From Ancylomarina sp048268005 (GTDB lineage Bacteria > Bacteroidota > Bacteroidia > Bacteroidales > Marinifilaceae): a stretch of 64,000 nt of DNA. The notes under the pieces were generated by a model that had not been told where the DNA came from, did no database searches, and saw nothing but the letters and a program-made list of their open reading frames with translations. Where the stretch lies: assembly GCA_048268005.1 (NCBI GenBank), contig JBLWWJ010000001.1, forward strand, positions 868,001 through 932,000. The letters run 5' to 3'. Each line of letters opens with the position of its first letter. Positions within the stretch are counted from its first letter, which is position 1. Shown here one piece after another: positions 1-8,574 of the stretch. The position numbers and the translations under genes were made by a program.

Positions 1-2
1 AT

Positions 3-299
3 GAAAAATGGTATCAAGATTTATTGAAAGAATTCATAGCAGTTATAAAAGAAACAGATTGTATTGTGGAAATTAATACGCGTGGACTTTATACAAAGAA
101 ATCACCTGCATTTTATCCCGACTCTAAGTTTGCAAAATCATGCAAGAAACATAAGATTCCTATGACCATAAGTACAGATGCTCACCACCCGGATGAATTA
201 TTGCTATATTTTGATCAGGCATCAAAAATGCTGAAAGAATCTGGTTATGATTGCATTCGGATTTATGATAAGGGAAAGTGGAAAAATGTAGGTATATAA
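3..299 (+). CDS. Histidinol-phosphatase, PHP family (C-terminal part)
   Basis: The reading frame is open from the first bases of the window (E-K-W-Y-Q...), so this is the 3' end of a gene that starts upstream. The segment VEINTRGLY followed by TISTDAHHPDEL matches the end of HisJ/HisK-type PHP phosphatases; the DAHHP motif contributes metal ligands. The family removes phosphate from L-histidinol phosphate in histidine biosynthesis. About 98 residues are visible, roughly the last third of a normal 260-280 residue protein. Another PHP phosphoesterase cannot be excluded, but the EINTRG motif favours histidinol-phosphatase. Confidence 0.8.
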   Translation, partial: EKWYQDLLKEFIAVIKETDCIVEINTRGLYTKKSPAFYPDSKFAKSCKKHKIPMTISTDAHHPDELLLYFDQASKMLKESGYDCIRIYDKGKWKNVGI

Positions 300-562
300 A
301 ATGTCAATAATGTTGATTTATTATGAGAATAAATGCTATTTTTACTCGATTGAAAAATGACTGATCTTGTGTGTTGGACTGACAATGATGTGTGTTTTAA
401 CAATTCTGACTTAGGTTGAGATATCAATAATAGAGATTCAGTTATTTAAATTAGTATAGAAAAGGAATTACATGTGGGTTTATATTCTTCGGAATAATAA
501 TTTAGCAGATAAGCAAGTATAAAGGTGTTGCTATAATCCATATTAATATAAAATATTTACGA

Positions 563-2365
563 ATGAAATTGGTTGATCCCAAAGATTTATTAAAAGCTAG
601 TGAGAGTTTAAATTGGTTTGGAGGGGAGAGTTTTGCCAAGCTGTTAATGTATATTCTTCGATTGAATAAATTGAACGATTTGTATTCTGCAAATTGTGAG
701 AAATCGGGAGTGGAATTTATTGATGGTTTAATAGACGATTTGGGAATCAAATTTGAATTTGATGAGGAGGAGTTAAAGCGTATTCCTTTGGATGGCAGCT
801 TTATCAGTATTTCCAATCATCCGTTTGGTGGGATTGATGGTATTTTATTGATTAAACTACTGAGTGATATTCGCCCTGATTTTAAGGTGATGGCTAATTT
901 CATTCTTCAGAAAATAGAGCCTCTTAAGGATTGTTTCTTAGGTGTGAATCCATTTGAAGATCGAAAAGCTGTTGCATCTAGTATGGGTGGGATAAAAGAA
1001 GCCTTACGCCATATGAGTGAAGGTGCACCTTTGGGTATTTTTCCTGCAGGAGAGGTTTCGGCTTACCAATCAGAATCTAAAAACATTACTGATAAGCAAT
1101 GGCAACCTTCTATTCTTAAGTTTATTAAGAAAGCTGAAGTGCCGGTTATTCCTATTCATTTTCAGGGAAGTAATAGTTTGATTTTTTATTTAATGGGGAT
1201 GATTCATCCTGTTTTGAGGACTGTTAAATTACCTTCAGAATTATTGAATAAAAAGAATAAAACCATTCGTATTCGTATTGGTAACCCGATATCTGTTAAG
1301 GATCAAAAAGGTTTTACGGATATTAACCAATACGGACGCTTCTTAAGGGCGAAAACCTACATGCTGGGTAGTGCTGTTGAGGTGAAAAAGTTTTACGAAA
1401 ACAAATCGAACAGTAAGAAGAAAAAAGCTGTGGATGTTATTCCTCCGGTTGACCCTAAGTCGATCAGTGAGGAAATTGAAGAGTTGACAGATCATTTACT
1501 TTTTAAGTCGAGAAATTTCTCCGTTTACTGTGCCCCTTCTGATGAGATACCCAACGTGTTAAATGAGATTGGGCGTTTAAGAGAAATAACCTTCCGTGAG
1601 GTCGGTGAAGGAACCAATCAAAGCATCGATGTGGATGAGTACGATTTGTATTATCATCAACTCTTTATTTGGGATGAGGAAAAACGTAAAATTGTTGGTG
1701 CATACCGTGTAGGTAAAGGAAAGGAAATTTTAAATAAGTATGGATTGAAAGGATTTTACCTACAATCTCTATTTAAGATGAAGAAGGCTTTCCAGCCCGT
1801 ATTGAGTGAGTCAATCGAATTAGGTCGATCTTTTATTGTCAAAGAATATCAAAGAAAGCCCATGCCACTTTTCTTGTTATGGAAGGGGATTATGTATTTC
1901 TTACTTAAGAATCCGGAGTGTCGTTATTTAATTGGTCCTGTTAGTATCAGTAATGAATATTCGAATACATCAAAAGATCTGATTATCAAATTTATTATGC
2001 GGAACTATTTCGATTACGAGATGGGACAGTTTATTAAATCGCGTAATAAGTTTAAGGTGAAGGTGAAAGGTCTTGATATGGATATTTTACTTGAAGCCGC
2101 TAAGAGTGATATCAATAAACTTGATAAGTTAATTGGTGATTTTGAGGTTTCCAATGATAAGCTTCCAGTACTACTGAAGAAGTATATTTCATTGAATGCA
2201 AAAATTGTTGGTTTTAATATCGATCCAAATTTTAATGACTGTTTAGATGGTTTAATCGTTGTTGACTTATTCGATGTACCAGTTAATATGATTGAATCGT
2301 TGACTAAGGAGATTAATAGCGAAGAGGTAACAAGTCGTTTTATTACTCGTGAGAAGAATATATAA
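563..2365 (+). CDS. Fused PlsC-type and GNAT (hemolysin/OlsB-type) acyltransferase, probable aminolipid synthase
   Basis: A 600-residue protein with two acyltransferase domains. Residues about 75-280 are PlsC-like: NHPFGGIDG at 85-93 carries the catalytic His-Asp pair with five residues between them instead of the usual four, and FPAGEVS near 160 is the acceptor motif. Residues about 325-480 resemble the hemolysin/OlsB acetyltransferase family (DEYDLYYHQLF, then VGAYRVG, then ELGRSF). The same pair of activities makes ornithine lipids (OlsF fusion) or glycine lipids (separate GlsB and GlsA in Bacteroides): one domain N-acylates an amino acid, the other O-acylates the product. Which amino acid is used here cannot be read from sequence. 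It stands alone, with 263 bp of featureless DNA upstream. Confidence 0.8.
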   Translation: MKLVDPKDLLKASESLNWFGGESFAKLLMYILRLNKLNDLYSANCEKSGVEFIDGLIDDLGIKFEFDEEELKRIPLDGSFISISNHPFGGIDGILLIKLLSDIRPDFKVMANFILQKIEPLKDCFLGVNPFEDRKAVASSMGGIKEALRHMSEGAPLGIFPAGEVSAYQSESKNITDKQWQPSILKFIKKAEVPVIPIHFQGSNSLIFYLMGMIHPVLRTVKLPSELLNKKNKTIRIRIGNPISVKDQKGFTDINQYGRFLRAKTYMLGSAVEVKKFYENKSNSKKKKAVDVIPPVDPKSISEEIEELTDHLLFKSRNFSVYCAPSDEIPNVLNEIGRLREITFREVGEGTNQSIDVDEYDLYYHQLFIWDEEKRKIVGAYRVGKGKEILNKYGLKGFYLQSLFKMKKAFQPVLSESIELGRSFIVKEYQRKPMPLFLLWKGIMYFLLKNPECRYLIGPVSISNEYSNTSKDLIIKFIMRNYFDYEMGQFIKSRNKFKVKVKGLDMDILLEAAKSDINKLDKLIGDFEVSNDKLPVLLKKYISLNAKIVGFNIDPNFNDCLDGLIVVDLFDVPVNMIESLTKEINSEEVTSRFITREKNI

Positions 2366-2426
2366 TTAATTTATTCTTTTTAGACAAAATATTAAGGAAG
2401 CAGAGGTGTAGTTATTTATAATTACG

Positions 2427-2434
2427 ATCTTTGC
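2427..2434 (+). promoter_or_regulatory. Candidate -7 box (GATCTTTG) for the LysE-type gene
   Basis: Seven of eight positions match the Bacteroidota -7 consensus TAnnTTTG. Transcription would begin near 2440. That would put a TTG codon at 2431 inside the promoter and favour the in-frame TTG at 2467 as the translation start. Confidence 0.3.
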
Positions 2435-2466
2435 AGCTGAATTTTTTATTTGAAAAAGCCCATCAC

Positions 2467-3114
2467 TTGGATATTCAATATATAATTAAAGGAATTGTAA
2501 TAGGTCTCATGGCATCAATACCATTGGGGCCAATTGGTGTCTTAATCATTCAAAAGACATTACAGAAAGGCAGGCTCGCTGGTTTTATATCTGGTTCAGG
2601 TGCTGCTGTTGCTGATACTTTATTCGCATCAATAGCTGTGTTGGGTTTGGGCTTTGTTATTAATTTTATTCAAGCCCAGGAATTTTATTTTAGACTTGTT
2701 GGATCGATTTTTTTGGTCTTTGTTGGTTTAAGAATCTTCTTTACCAATACCATAAAGCAATTCAGGAAATCTCAGACGCCAGGGAAAAGAGGTATGCTGG
2801 GTGATTTCCTTGCAATATTCTTTCTGACCCTCTCAAATCCAATTGCGGTGATCTTTTTTGGAGCCATGTTTGCAGGTGCGTCTGTTTTTGGTGATGCAAG
2901 TTCAACGAGAGTTTCTATGTTTTTGTTACTTGGAGTTTTGTTGGGTGGGGCACTTTGGTGGTATGCACTCTCGACTTTAGTGAATGTGTTCCGAAAGAAA
3001 TTCAGATTAAAGCAGATGTTTTGGATCAACAAGATTTCAGGGATTATCATTGCCGTTTTGGGTTTTCTCGTGTTTCTTTCTTGTTTTGAACCCATAAAAT
3101 CATTTTTACAATAA
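2467..3114 (+). CDS. LysE/RhtB-family amino acid exporter
   Basis: An integral membrane protein of about 215 residues. The signature near the start, GLMASIPLGPIGVLIIQKTLQKG, is typical of LysE-family translocators, followed by a GxxSGxGAAxAD loop and about six hydrophobic segments. The family exports amino acids or related small solutes by proton exchange. The frame has no ATG near its beginning; I chose TTG at 2467 (M-D-I-Q-Y) because the TTG at 2431 overlaps a probable -7 box. The substrate is unknown. A bidirectional hairpin terminator follows, shared with the convergent Smr gene. Confidence 0.8.
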   Translation: MDIQYIIKGIVIGLMASIPLGPIGVLIIQKTLQKGRLAGFISGSGAAVADTLFASIAVLGLGFVINFIQAQEFYFRLVGSIFLVFVGLRIFFTNTIKQFRKSQTPGKRGMLGDFLAIFFLTLSNPIAVIFFGAMFAGASVFGDASSTRVSMFLLLGVLLGGALWWYALSTLVNVFRKKFRLKQMFWINKISGIIIAVLGFLVFLSCFEPIKSFLQ

Positions 3115-3139
3115 AAGGGATTTAAGTCTATAGGATATA

Positions 3140-3175
3140 AAAAAGGAGAAAGTAATCATTTACTTTCTCCTTTTT
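3140..3175. terminator. Bidirectional intrinsic terminator
   Basis: A perfect 16-bp stem (AAAAAGGAGAAAGTAA and its complement) with a TCAT loop. A-rich and T-rich ends serve both strands. It lies between the convergent LysE-type and Smr genes. Confidence 0.85.
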
Positions 3176-3203
3176 ATTAAGCCTTATTTTGGTTTTAGCT
3201 CGG

Positions 3204-4226
3204 TTATTTAATCGTTACCATGGTGGCTCCGTAACCATATTCTTTGAATGAGGCATCCTGTGAGCTGTGTTTTCTGTATTTTCTTTTCAGTTCGCTAAGG
3301 ATCTTTTGTTTTAATGTCCCATTCCCAATACCATGAATAAAGACAATTTTCTTTCCCTTATTACCTTCATTTTCACGTAATACTTCATGGAACTTGTCCA
3401 TTTGAAAATTTAAAATGTCAGCATTTGAGAAGCCTGTAATTGAATCGATCAATTTATTGATGTGTAAATCAACTTCTAAAATATTTGTCTTAGGGTTTAG
3501 TTTTGGGCTTTGAGTTGGTTTTGTAGTTCCTTCTTTTTCTCGAATCAGTTTTTTGAAATCTTTCTGACTCAACTCATCTAATTTATGCTCGATATCATCG
3601 GCCGTAAGTTGATGAAGGATGACTTGTTCGTGAAAATAATCGGTCAGCTTATATGAATTCGATTTGTAAAACTTCACTGCTTGAATTTTTACTGTTTTAT
3701 TGATTGGAGCTTTGGGCGTAAAGTCGCCCGCTTGGTAATACAAGATTTGGAAATGGAAAGTACTTAATTTTCCCAGATCCTTTTGATCGAACTCAGTTAA
3801 TAATATTTTTGAATTCGGATCAATATTACCTGTTGTGATCCCTTCAAATTTTTCACCATTCTGATTAAAGAAATTGTAAAGAAGTATCGAATTGGTATCG
3901 TTTATAAGATAGAGTTCTAGCGGGCTGGATGTGATTTCATATCCGGCTCGTGGTACAAAAGCAAAATAAACATCTTCCTTTTGAACTTTAAGCGGTTCAC
4001 TTTTTACCGTTGATGTCACTTTCTTGTTTGTTGAGAGGCTATGGGAAGCTGATGAGTTGCCTTCAGATTGTGACTCAATAACAACTAAATCTTTTTTAAG
4101 AGTAGGAATTTCGAAATCATCTTCTTCGTTAAGAACCATCACAGTTTTAGCATCGATAATACGGGTAACTCTTCCGCCACCGGTCTCGCTTAGAAATTTG
4201 ACTTTATCTCCAATATTTATTTGCAT
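3204..4226 (-). CDS. DUF2027 and Smr (MutS2 C-terminal-like) domain protein
   Basis: 340 residues. The N-terminal 50 residues (IGDKVKFLSETGGGRVTRI) form the small beta-rich domain of the DUF2027 family, which resembles the KOW-like start of MutS2. The last 90 residues are an Smr domain: EVDLHI, then FIHGIGNGTLK, then YGYGATMV. Smr domains act as nucleases or RNA/DNA-binding modules in MutS2 and in ribosome-collision rescue factors, but there is no MutS ATPase here, so the target is unknown. The middle region is probably a beta-sandwich. It is transcribed leftward, divergent from queA, with 170 bp between the two starts. Confidence 0.8.
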   Translation of the reverse strand: MQINIGDKVKFLSETGGGRVTRIIDAKTVMVLNEEDDFEIPTLKKDLVVIESQSEGNSSASHSLSTNKKVTSTVKSEPLKVQKEDVYFAFVPRAGYEITSSPLELYLINDTNSILLYNFFNQNGEKFEGITTGNIDPNSKILLTEFDQKDLGKLSTFHFQILYYQAGDFTPKAPINKTVKIQAVKFYKSNSYKLTDYFHEQVILHQLTADDIEHKLDELSQKDFKKLIREKEGTTKPTQSPKLNPKTNILEVDLHINKLIDSITGFSNADILNFQMDKFHEVLRENEGNKGKKIVFIHGIGNGTLKQKILSELKRKYRKHSSQDASFKEYGYGATMVTIK

Positions 4227-4327
4227 GTGCTATCTGGTTTGTTGCCTTCAGATCTTAAGTCTTAGGAAAATAATATCCCGAATGAGTGGAATCTGAGGCA
4301 TTGTTTTATAATACGAACAAAGTTAAC

Positions 4328-4335
4328 TATTTTTG
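4328..4335 (+). promoter_or_regulatory. -7 box (TATTTTTG) upstream of queA
   Basis: Exact match to the Bacteroidota -7 consensus TAnnTTTG, about 60 bp before the queA start. No TTG lies at the ideal 19-bp distance; the nearest is 24 bp upstream. Confidence 0.45.
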
Positions 4336-4396
4336 CACACCAATTCTATTCTCCAACTAAGGAGAATGGTATTGTTGAGTAATATTTAGAGGAGAG

Positions 4397-5632
4397 ATGG
4401 AAATAAGAACAAAAGATAGTGTAATGAATCCACAGTGCATTCAAATATCAGATTTTACATATAATTTGCCAGATGAGAAAATTGCTAAATACCCATTAGG
4501 TAATCGTGAAGAATCAAAATTGTTGGTATACAAGAATAATGAAATCAAAGAAAAAGGATTTCAAAACTTGCCAGATGAAATAGCTGAGGGTACTACCATG
4601 GTTTTCAACAATACCAAAGTGATTCAAGCCAGATTGATCTTTTATAAAGAGACGGGAGCACGTGTTGAAATATTTTGTTTGGAGCCCTTAAATCCAGCTG
4701 ATTACAATTTGGCTTTTCAAGCTAAAGGCCTTTGTACATGGAAGTGTATTATTGGTAATTTACGTAAGTGGAAGTCAGGTATTCTCAAAATGAGTTTTAT
4801 GTTCGAAGGCAAGGAAGAATTCCTTTGTGCTGAACATGTGGAGAATCTGGACGGTGCCCATGAAATTAAATTTACCTGGGAGAACCAAACATTAAGCTTT
4901 AGTGAAGTTCTTGAACTAACCGGTAAGATTCCAATTCCTCCTTATTTGAATCGTGATACTGAAAATACAGACCTAACTCGCTACCAAACAGTTTACTCAA
5001 AGCACGAAGGTTCAGTAGCAGCGCCTACCGCAGGTTTGCATTTTACAGATACTGTATTTAATCGTTTGGATGATAATGGTGTTAAAAGAGCTGAATTAAC
5101 ACTTCATGTTGGCGCAGGAACATTTAAGCCTGTGAAAGCAGAGCAGATTGGTGATCATGAAATGCATACCGAACATATTCAGGTTAATGTGTCGAGCTTG
5201 CAGCAAGTAATTGATGCTGAGAATGGCATTGTTGCGGTTGGTACAACATCAGTAAGAACACTTGAAAGTTTATATTGGTTAGGTGTTAAGTTGCTCTCTG
5301 GGAAAGAAAATCCCTATTTACTTGAACAATGGGATGCTTATACGCTTAATGGAAGTTATACACGAGTAGAGGCTTATCAAGCGATTGTTGATTTTATGAA
5401 AAATGAAAATATTAGTTTGTTTAATGCGGCTACACAAATTATTATCGCACCGGGTTACGATTTCAAAGTTATTTCAGGCTTAGTGACTAATTTTCACCAA
5501 CCTCAGAGTACTTTACTCTTATTAATTTCGGCTTTGGTAGGAGAGAGATGGCGCGAGATTTATGATTATGCTTTGAATAATGAGTTTCGATTTTTGAGTT
5601 ATGGAGATAGTTCTTTATTGATGAAGTCTTAA
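4397..5632 (+). CDS. queA: S-adenosylmethionine:tRNA ribosyltransferase-isomerase
   Basis: 411 residues. QueA transfers and isomerises the ribosyl group of S-adenosylmethionine onto 7-aminomethyl-7-deazaguanine in tRNA, making epoxyqueuosine. Family landmarks: FTYNLPDEKIAKYPLGNREESKLL at the start, VFNNTKVIQARL, IPIPPYLNR, then YQTVYSKHEGSVAAPTAGLHFT, HVGAGTFKPV, MHTEH and GTTSVRTLES. It is longer than the roughly 350 residues of the E. coli enzyme. AGGAGAG abuts the ATG at 4397, unusually close; ATG at 4424 is a possible alternative start. It is transcribed alone and followed by a SPOR-like gene. Confidence 0.93.
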   Translation: MEIRTKDSVMNPQCIQISDFTYNLPDEKIAKYPLGNREESKLLVYKNNEIKEKGFQNLPDEIAEGTTMVFNNTKVIQARLIFYKETGARVEIFCLEPLNPADYNLAFQAKGLCTWKCIIGNLRKWKSGILKMSFMFEGKEEFLCAEHVENLDGAHEIKFTWENQTLSFSEVLELTGKIPIPPYLNRDTENTDLTRYQTVYSKHEGSVAAPTAGLHFTDTVFNRLDDNGVKRAELTLHVGAGTFKPVKAEQIGDHEMHTEHIQVNVSSLQQVIDAENGIVAVGTTSVRTLESLYWLGVKLLSGKENPYLLEQWDAYTLNGSYTRVEAYQAIVDFMKNENISLFNAATQIIIAPGYDFKVISGLVTNFHQPQSTLLLLISALVGERWREIYDYALNNEFRFLSYGDSSLLMKS

Positions 5633-5744
5633 TTAAAGATATATTAATAGATTTTATTATATTTATTACCGATAAGAGCTTTTGCTTTTATTGTTAGAGT
5701 ATAAAACTCTAGATTTATTATCTAAAAAAAGGAATACATCATTT

Positions 5745-6371
5745 ATGAGAAACCTCCTCTATATAGTAGCTTGTTTACTTATATCGATTATTGTCGGCTT
5801 ACTTTCTCCTCTAATTTCACCAGAATTATTTAATTTAGTAAAACTTGATGATAGTAAGGAAATAGAGTATACTGAAGTTGTTGAAATTGAACCTGAAGAG
5901 GAATCCAAAATTGCTGTAGATTCAAAAGAAAAAATAGCTAAGAAACCTGAAGTAATTCAAGAAGTTAAGGCTATTCCTGATGAGGAAAATGAGAATGATA
6001 ATTATGTAGAGGAATTGCCTCCTGAAACTCTTTTTCGAATCAACAGGTATGGTAAGTGGGAATTTTGGAATTATTATCGGGATGTGAGTCGGATGAAGTT
6101 CTCAAAGAAAATGAGAAATTTATATGAAGAAACATATGGTATTAAAAATAAGAAAGATCCTAAATTTAAATATTCAATACACGTTTTTGCAAGTAAAAAG
6201 ACAACTCGAATAAGTCAGCTTAAATTGACAGGTGTGTACGAGAATTTTGATAAGGATGAGAGTCTGTATCGATATTTTTACCGTAGCTACGATAATTATT
6301 GGGTGTGTCGTCGAGAGTTGAGAGATATTCGCTCTAAAGGCTTTCCTGATGCTTATATTGTGAAATTATAA
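5745..6371 (+). CDS. Membrane-anchored protein with SPOR-like C-terminal domain
   Basis: About 208 residues from the ATG at 5745, which has AAAAAAAGGA 12 bp upstream; an upstream TTG at 5682 in frame is less likely. Residues 1-25 form one transmembrane segment, about 26-90 are acidic and Glu/Lys-rich (probable periplasmic linker), and about 130-208 resemble a SPOR fold: a KYSIHVFAS strand, a LYRYFYRSY strand, then a helix ending in RSKGFPDAYIVKL. SPOR domains bind glycan strands at division sites. The assignment rests on the GFPDAYIV ending and the spacing of the elements, not on strong identity. Confidence 0.55.
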   Translation: MRNLLYIVACLLISIIVGLLSPLISPELFNLVKLDDSKEIEYTEVVEIEPEEESKIAVDSKEKIAKKPEVIQEVKAIPDEENENDNYVEELPPETLFRINRYGKWEFWNYYRDVSRMKFSKKMRNLYEETYGIKNKKDPKFKYSIHVFASKKTTRISQLKLTGVYENFDKDESLYRYFYRSYDNYWVCRRELRDIRSKGFPDAYIVKL

Positions 6372-6407
6372 ACGGAATCAGTTTAAGAAGTTAAAAATAT
6401 AAGAGAC

Positions 6408-6442
6408 AAAAAAAAGAGTAGCAATTTGCTACTCTTTTTTTT
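6408..6442. terminator. Bidirectional intrinsic terminator
   Basis: Stem AGAGTAGC/GCTACTCT with loop AATTT, flanked by eight A and eight T. It separates the SPOR-like gene from convergent xerD. Confidence 0.85.
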
Positions 6443-6444
6443 GA

Positions 6445-7353
6445 TTATTGATCTTTAGATCTTGGATGACAATTTTTAATTGTTTCCTTCAAATAATCTC
6501 TATCTAAGTGCGTATAGATTTCAGTTGTTAAAATAGACTCATGGCCTAACATCTCTTGAACCGCTCTTAAGTCAGCACCACCTTCTACCAAGTGAGAAGC
6601 AAACGAGTGACGGAAAGTGTGAGGAGAAACATTCTTAGTTAAACCAACTTTCTTAGAAAGGTTTTTAATGATAGTAAAAATCATAACTCGAGAAAGTTTA
6701 CGACCTCTACGGTTAAGGAATAAAATATCCTCGCTATCCTTATCGATGTTTAATTTACCTCTGTAGTTCTTAAGATAAAGTTTGATTTCTTTCTTAGCTC
6801 TTTTCCCAATTGGAATTAAACGCTCTTTGTTCCCTTTTCCATGGATTTTAATGAAACCCATTCTGAAATGTAAGTTAGAAACTCTAAGGTCAATCAATTC
6901 AGAAACACGAAGTCCGCAAGAATAAAGAGTTTCAAGTATTGCTCTGTTTCTTTGTCCTTCAGATTTGTTTGTGTCAACTGCCTTAACTAAAACGTCGATT
7001 TCTTCAACGGTTAAAGTGTGTGGAAGCTTACGTCCAATTTTTGGAGCTTCTAACAAAGCTGTTGGGTTTCTATCAATAACTTCTTCAAGTAATAAATATT
7101 TGAAATAAGCTTTGATTCCGGAAATAACACGTGCTTGTGTTCTAGGGCTTGTACCGGCGTCATTAATCCAGGTGACAAAATCCTTAAGGTCTTGTAAAAC
7201 AACTTCAACAGGGGCTACAGTTCTACCTTGCTCCTTGAAAAAAGTTGTTAATTTAGTGATGTCATTGATGTAAGCATCAATAGAATTCTTTGATAAAGAC
7301 TTTTCCAATGTGAGATAAGTCTTGAAATTCTCAATTGTTGTTGTCCAATTCAT
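6445..7353 (-). CDS. xerD: Tyrosine recombinase XerD
   Basis: 302 residues, the usual length for XerC/XerD. The SAM-like N-terminal domain spans about 1-90. Catalytic residues are visible: Arg in CGLRVSELIDL, Lys in HGKGNKERLIPIG, His/Arg in SPHTFRHSFASHL, His in LGHESILTTEIYTH, and Tyr in IYTH. These enzymes resolve chromosome dimers at dif with FtsK. The housekeeping setting next to aroQ and the lack of mobile-element features favour XerD over an integrase. XerC versus XerD cannot be settled from one gene; the RAVQEMLGHESI and HLVEGGADLR segments resemble XerD. Confidence 0.88.
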   Translation of the reverse strand: MNWTTTIENFKTYLTLEKSLSKNSIDAYINDITKLTTFFKEQGRTVAPVEVVLQDLKDFVTWINDAGTSPRTQARVISGIKAYFKYLLLEEVIDRNPTALLEAPKIGRKLPHTLTVEEIDVLVKAVDTNKSEGQRNRAILETLYSCGLRVSELIDLRVSNLHFRMGFIKIHGKGNKERLIPIGKRAKKEIKLYLKNYRGKLNIDKDSEDILFLNRRGRKLSRVMIFTIIKNLSKKVGLTKNVSPHTFRHSFASHLVEGGADLRAVQEMLGHESILTTEIYTHLDRDYLKETIKNCHPRSKDQ

Positions 7354-7387
7354 TTCAATTAATTTTAAGTATGTAGTTTAGTTGTAA

Positions 7388-7417
7388 TTGTTAATCAAAT
7401 CTATTTTACTAGATTTG
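7388..7417 (+). promoter_or_regulatory. Consensus promoter for aroQ (TTG-N19-TAGATTTG)
   Basis: TTG at 7388-7390, a 19-bp spacer, and TAGATTTG at 7410-7417 match the Bacteroidota sigma-ABfr-type consensus in both boxes and in spacing. The predicted leader to aroQ is about 120 nt. Confidence 0.6.
7396..7403 (-). promoter_or_regulatory. -7 box (TAGATTTG on the minus strand) for xerD
   Basis: CAAATCTA on the plus strand is a perfect minus-strand -7 box about 40 nt before the xerD start. It is the mirror image of the aroQ -7 box six bases away, so CAAATCTA-N6-TAGATTTG is also a perfect dyad. No -33 TTG lies at 19 bp on this strand. Confidence 0.45.
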
Positions 7418-7541
7418 CTTTAACGATAGCAATATACGTACTTTTATGATAATATTACAAAACATTATATGAATTTATTACGTAAGATTTGTTAAAATCG
7501 GATAAGAACTCTATGTTAAACTAAAGTGAAATTTTGACGAA

Positions 7542-7973
7542 ATGAAAATTTTAATCCTAAATGGACCTAATCTGAACTTATTAGGGACCAGAGAAAAAAC
7601 GATTTACGGGACAGAAAGTTTTGATCAATATTTCGGAAAATTGAAGCGCGTATTTCCTGATTTTTCATTGGAATATTTTCAATCAAACATTGAGGGTGAG
7701 ATCATTAATAAAATTCATGAGGTTAGATTTTTATTTGATGGTATTGTTTTGAATGCGGCGGCTTACACGCATACGTCCATTGCTATTAGAGATGCAATTG
7801 CGGCTGTTGAACTTCCAGTTATCGAAGTGCATATTTCAAATGTACATAAAAGAGAGGCCTTTAGACACACAAGTATGATTAGTGCAAGTTGCGTTGGTGT
7901 TATCGCCGGATTTGGCTTGGATTCATATCGGTTAGGCGTAGAGGCTCTTTCAAAAATTAATCAGGATAAATAA
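7542..7973 (+). CDS. aroQ: Type II 3-dehydroquinate dehydratase
   Basis: 143 residues, the usual size. The enzyme dehydrates 3-dehydroquinate to 3-dehydroshikimate in the shikimate pathway; it is a cytosolic dodecamer in the family. Landmarks: ILNGPNLNLLGTRE at the start (active-site Asn and Arg), FDQYFGKL, EYFQSNIEGEIINKIHE, LNAAAYTHTSIAIRDAI (catalytic Asn/His region) and VEVHISNVHKREAFRHTS. The usual catalytic Tyr corresponds to Tyr in TIYG. Divergent from xerD with a consensus promoter upstream. Confidence 0.94.
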   Translation: MKILILNGPNLNLLGTREKTIYGTESFDQYFGKLKRVFPDFSLEYFQSNIEGEIINKIHEVRFLFDGIVLNAAAYTHTSIAIRDAIAAVELPVIEVHISNVHKREAFRHTSMISASCVGVIAGFGLDSYRLGVEALSKINQDK

Positions 7974-8574
7974 GTTTTTTTGACGAATGTTAAAATTTCT
8001 TTTGATAAGAGTTTGATCTGTTGTCGTTGTTTGGTATTTATCAAAATTGACGAATTAATGTTTTGAATAGATTAAATACTGATTCAAGAAAAAAATCCTT
8101 AAATAGTCTGGAGTTATTTAGACTTATTCCATTTATTCATTTCGCAAACGTTTTACAAAGGTCTTCATCCTTAATATTCTGCAATGCGATAGGTTTATAC
8201 CTGCAAAAATTCATACTTTCGTTTTTGAAGAGGAAATCAGATGTCTTAATCTGAGAATTTGCTTTGGTTTCGTGTAAAAACTGCACATTCCCATGAGCTA
8301 ATTCTGGATTTTTATGCCCCAGTTTTATAAGGCCAAAATAACTGTATGTTTATTGTGCTTTTGTTAAAAATTAATGGGTTTATAGGAATTCTTTATGTGT
8401 TTATGCTAGTTTATTCTTTTGTGAGAAATATAAGCTTTGTTAAAAGTTTTACTTATCTTTTATAAGTGGATTTATAATAGAGAATCCATATGGTTAAAAC
8501 ACTATTCTTCTTTTCATAAATTTGTTATTCATGCTGTTAACAGTATATGTTCAGTTAAAATTAAAACTATTATT
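7974..8574. other. Intergenic region upstream of pyk
   Basis: About 600 bp with no convincing gene. An open frame at 8063-8254 has no recognisable protein character. No exact TAnnTTTG box was found; TTCTTTTG near 8413 and TATGTTTA near 8346 are one-mismatch candidates for the pyk promoter. Confidence 0.5.

Noticed and set aside
8063..8254. 63-codon open frame upstream of pyk
   Set aside because: It has no recognisable domain and sits in an AT-rich gap, so it is probably not a gene.
8437..8574. Extended N-terminus of pyruvate kinase
   Set aside because: The 46 extra residues are unlike pyruvate kinases, which begin at MKKGTKIIATISDK.
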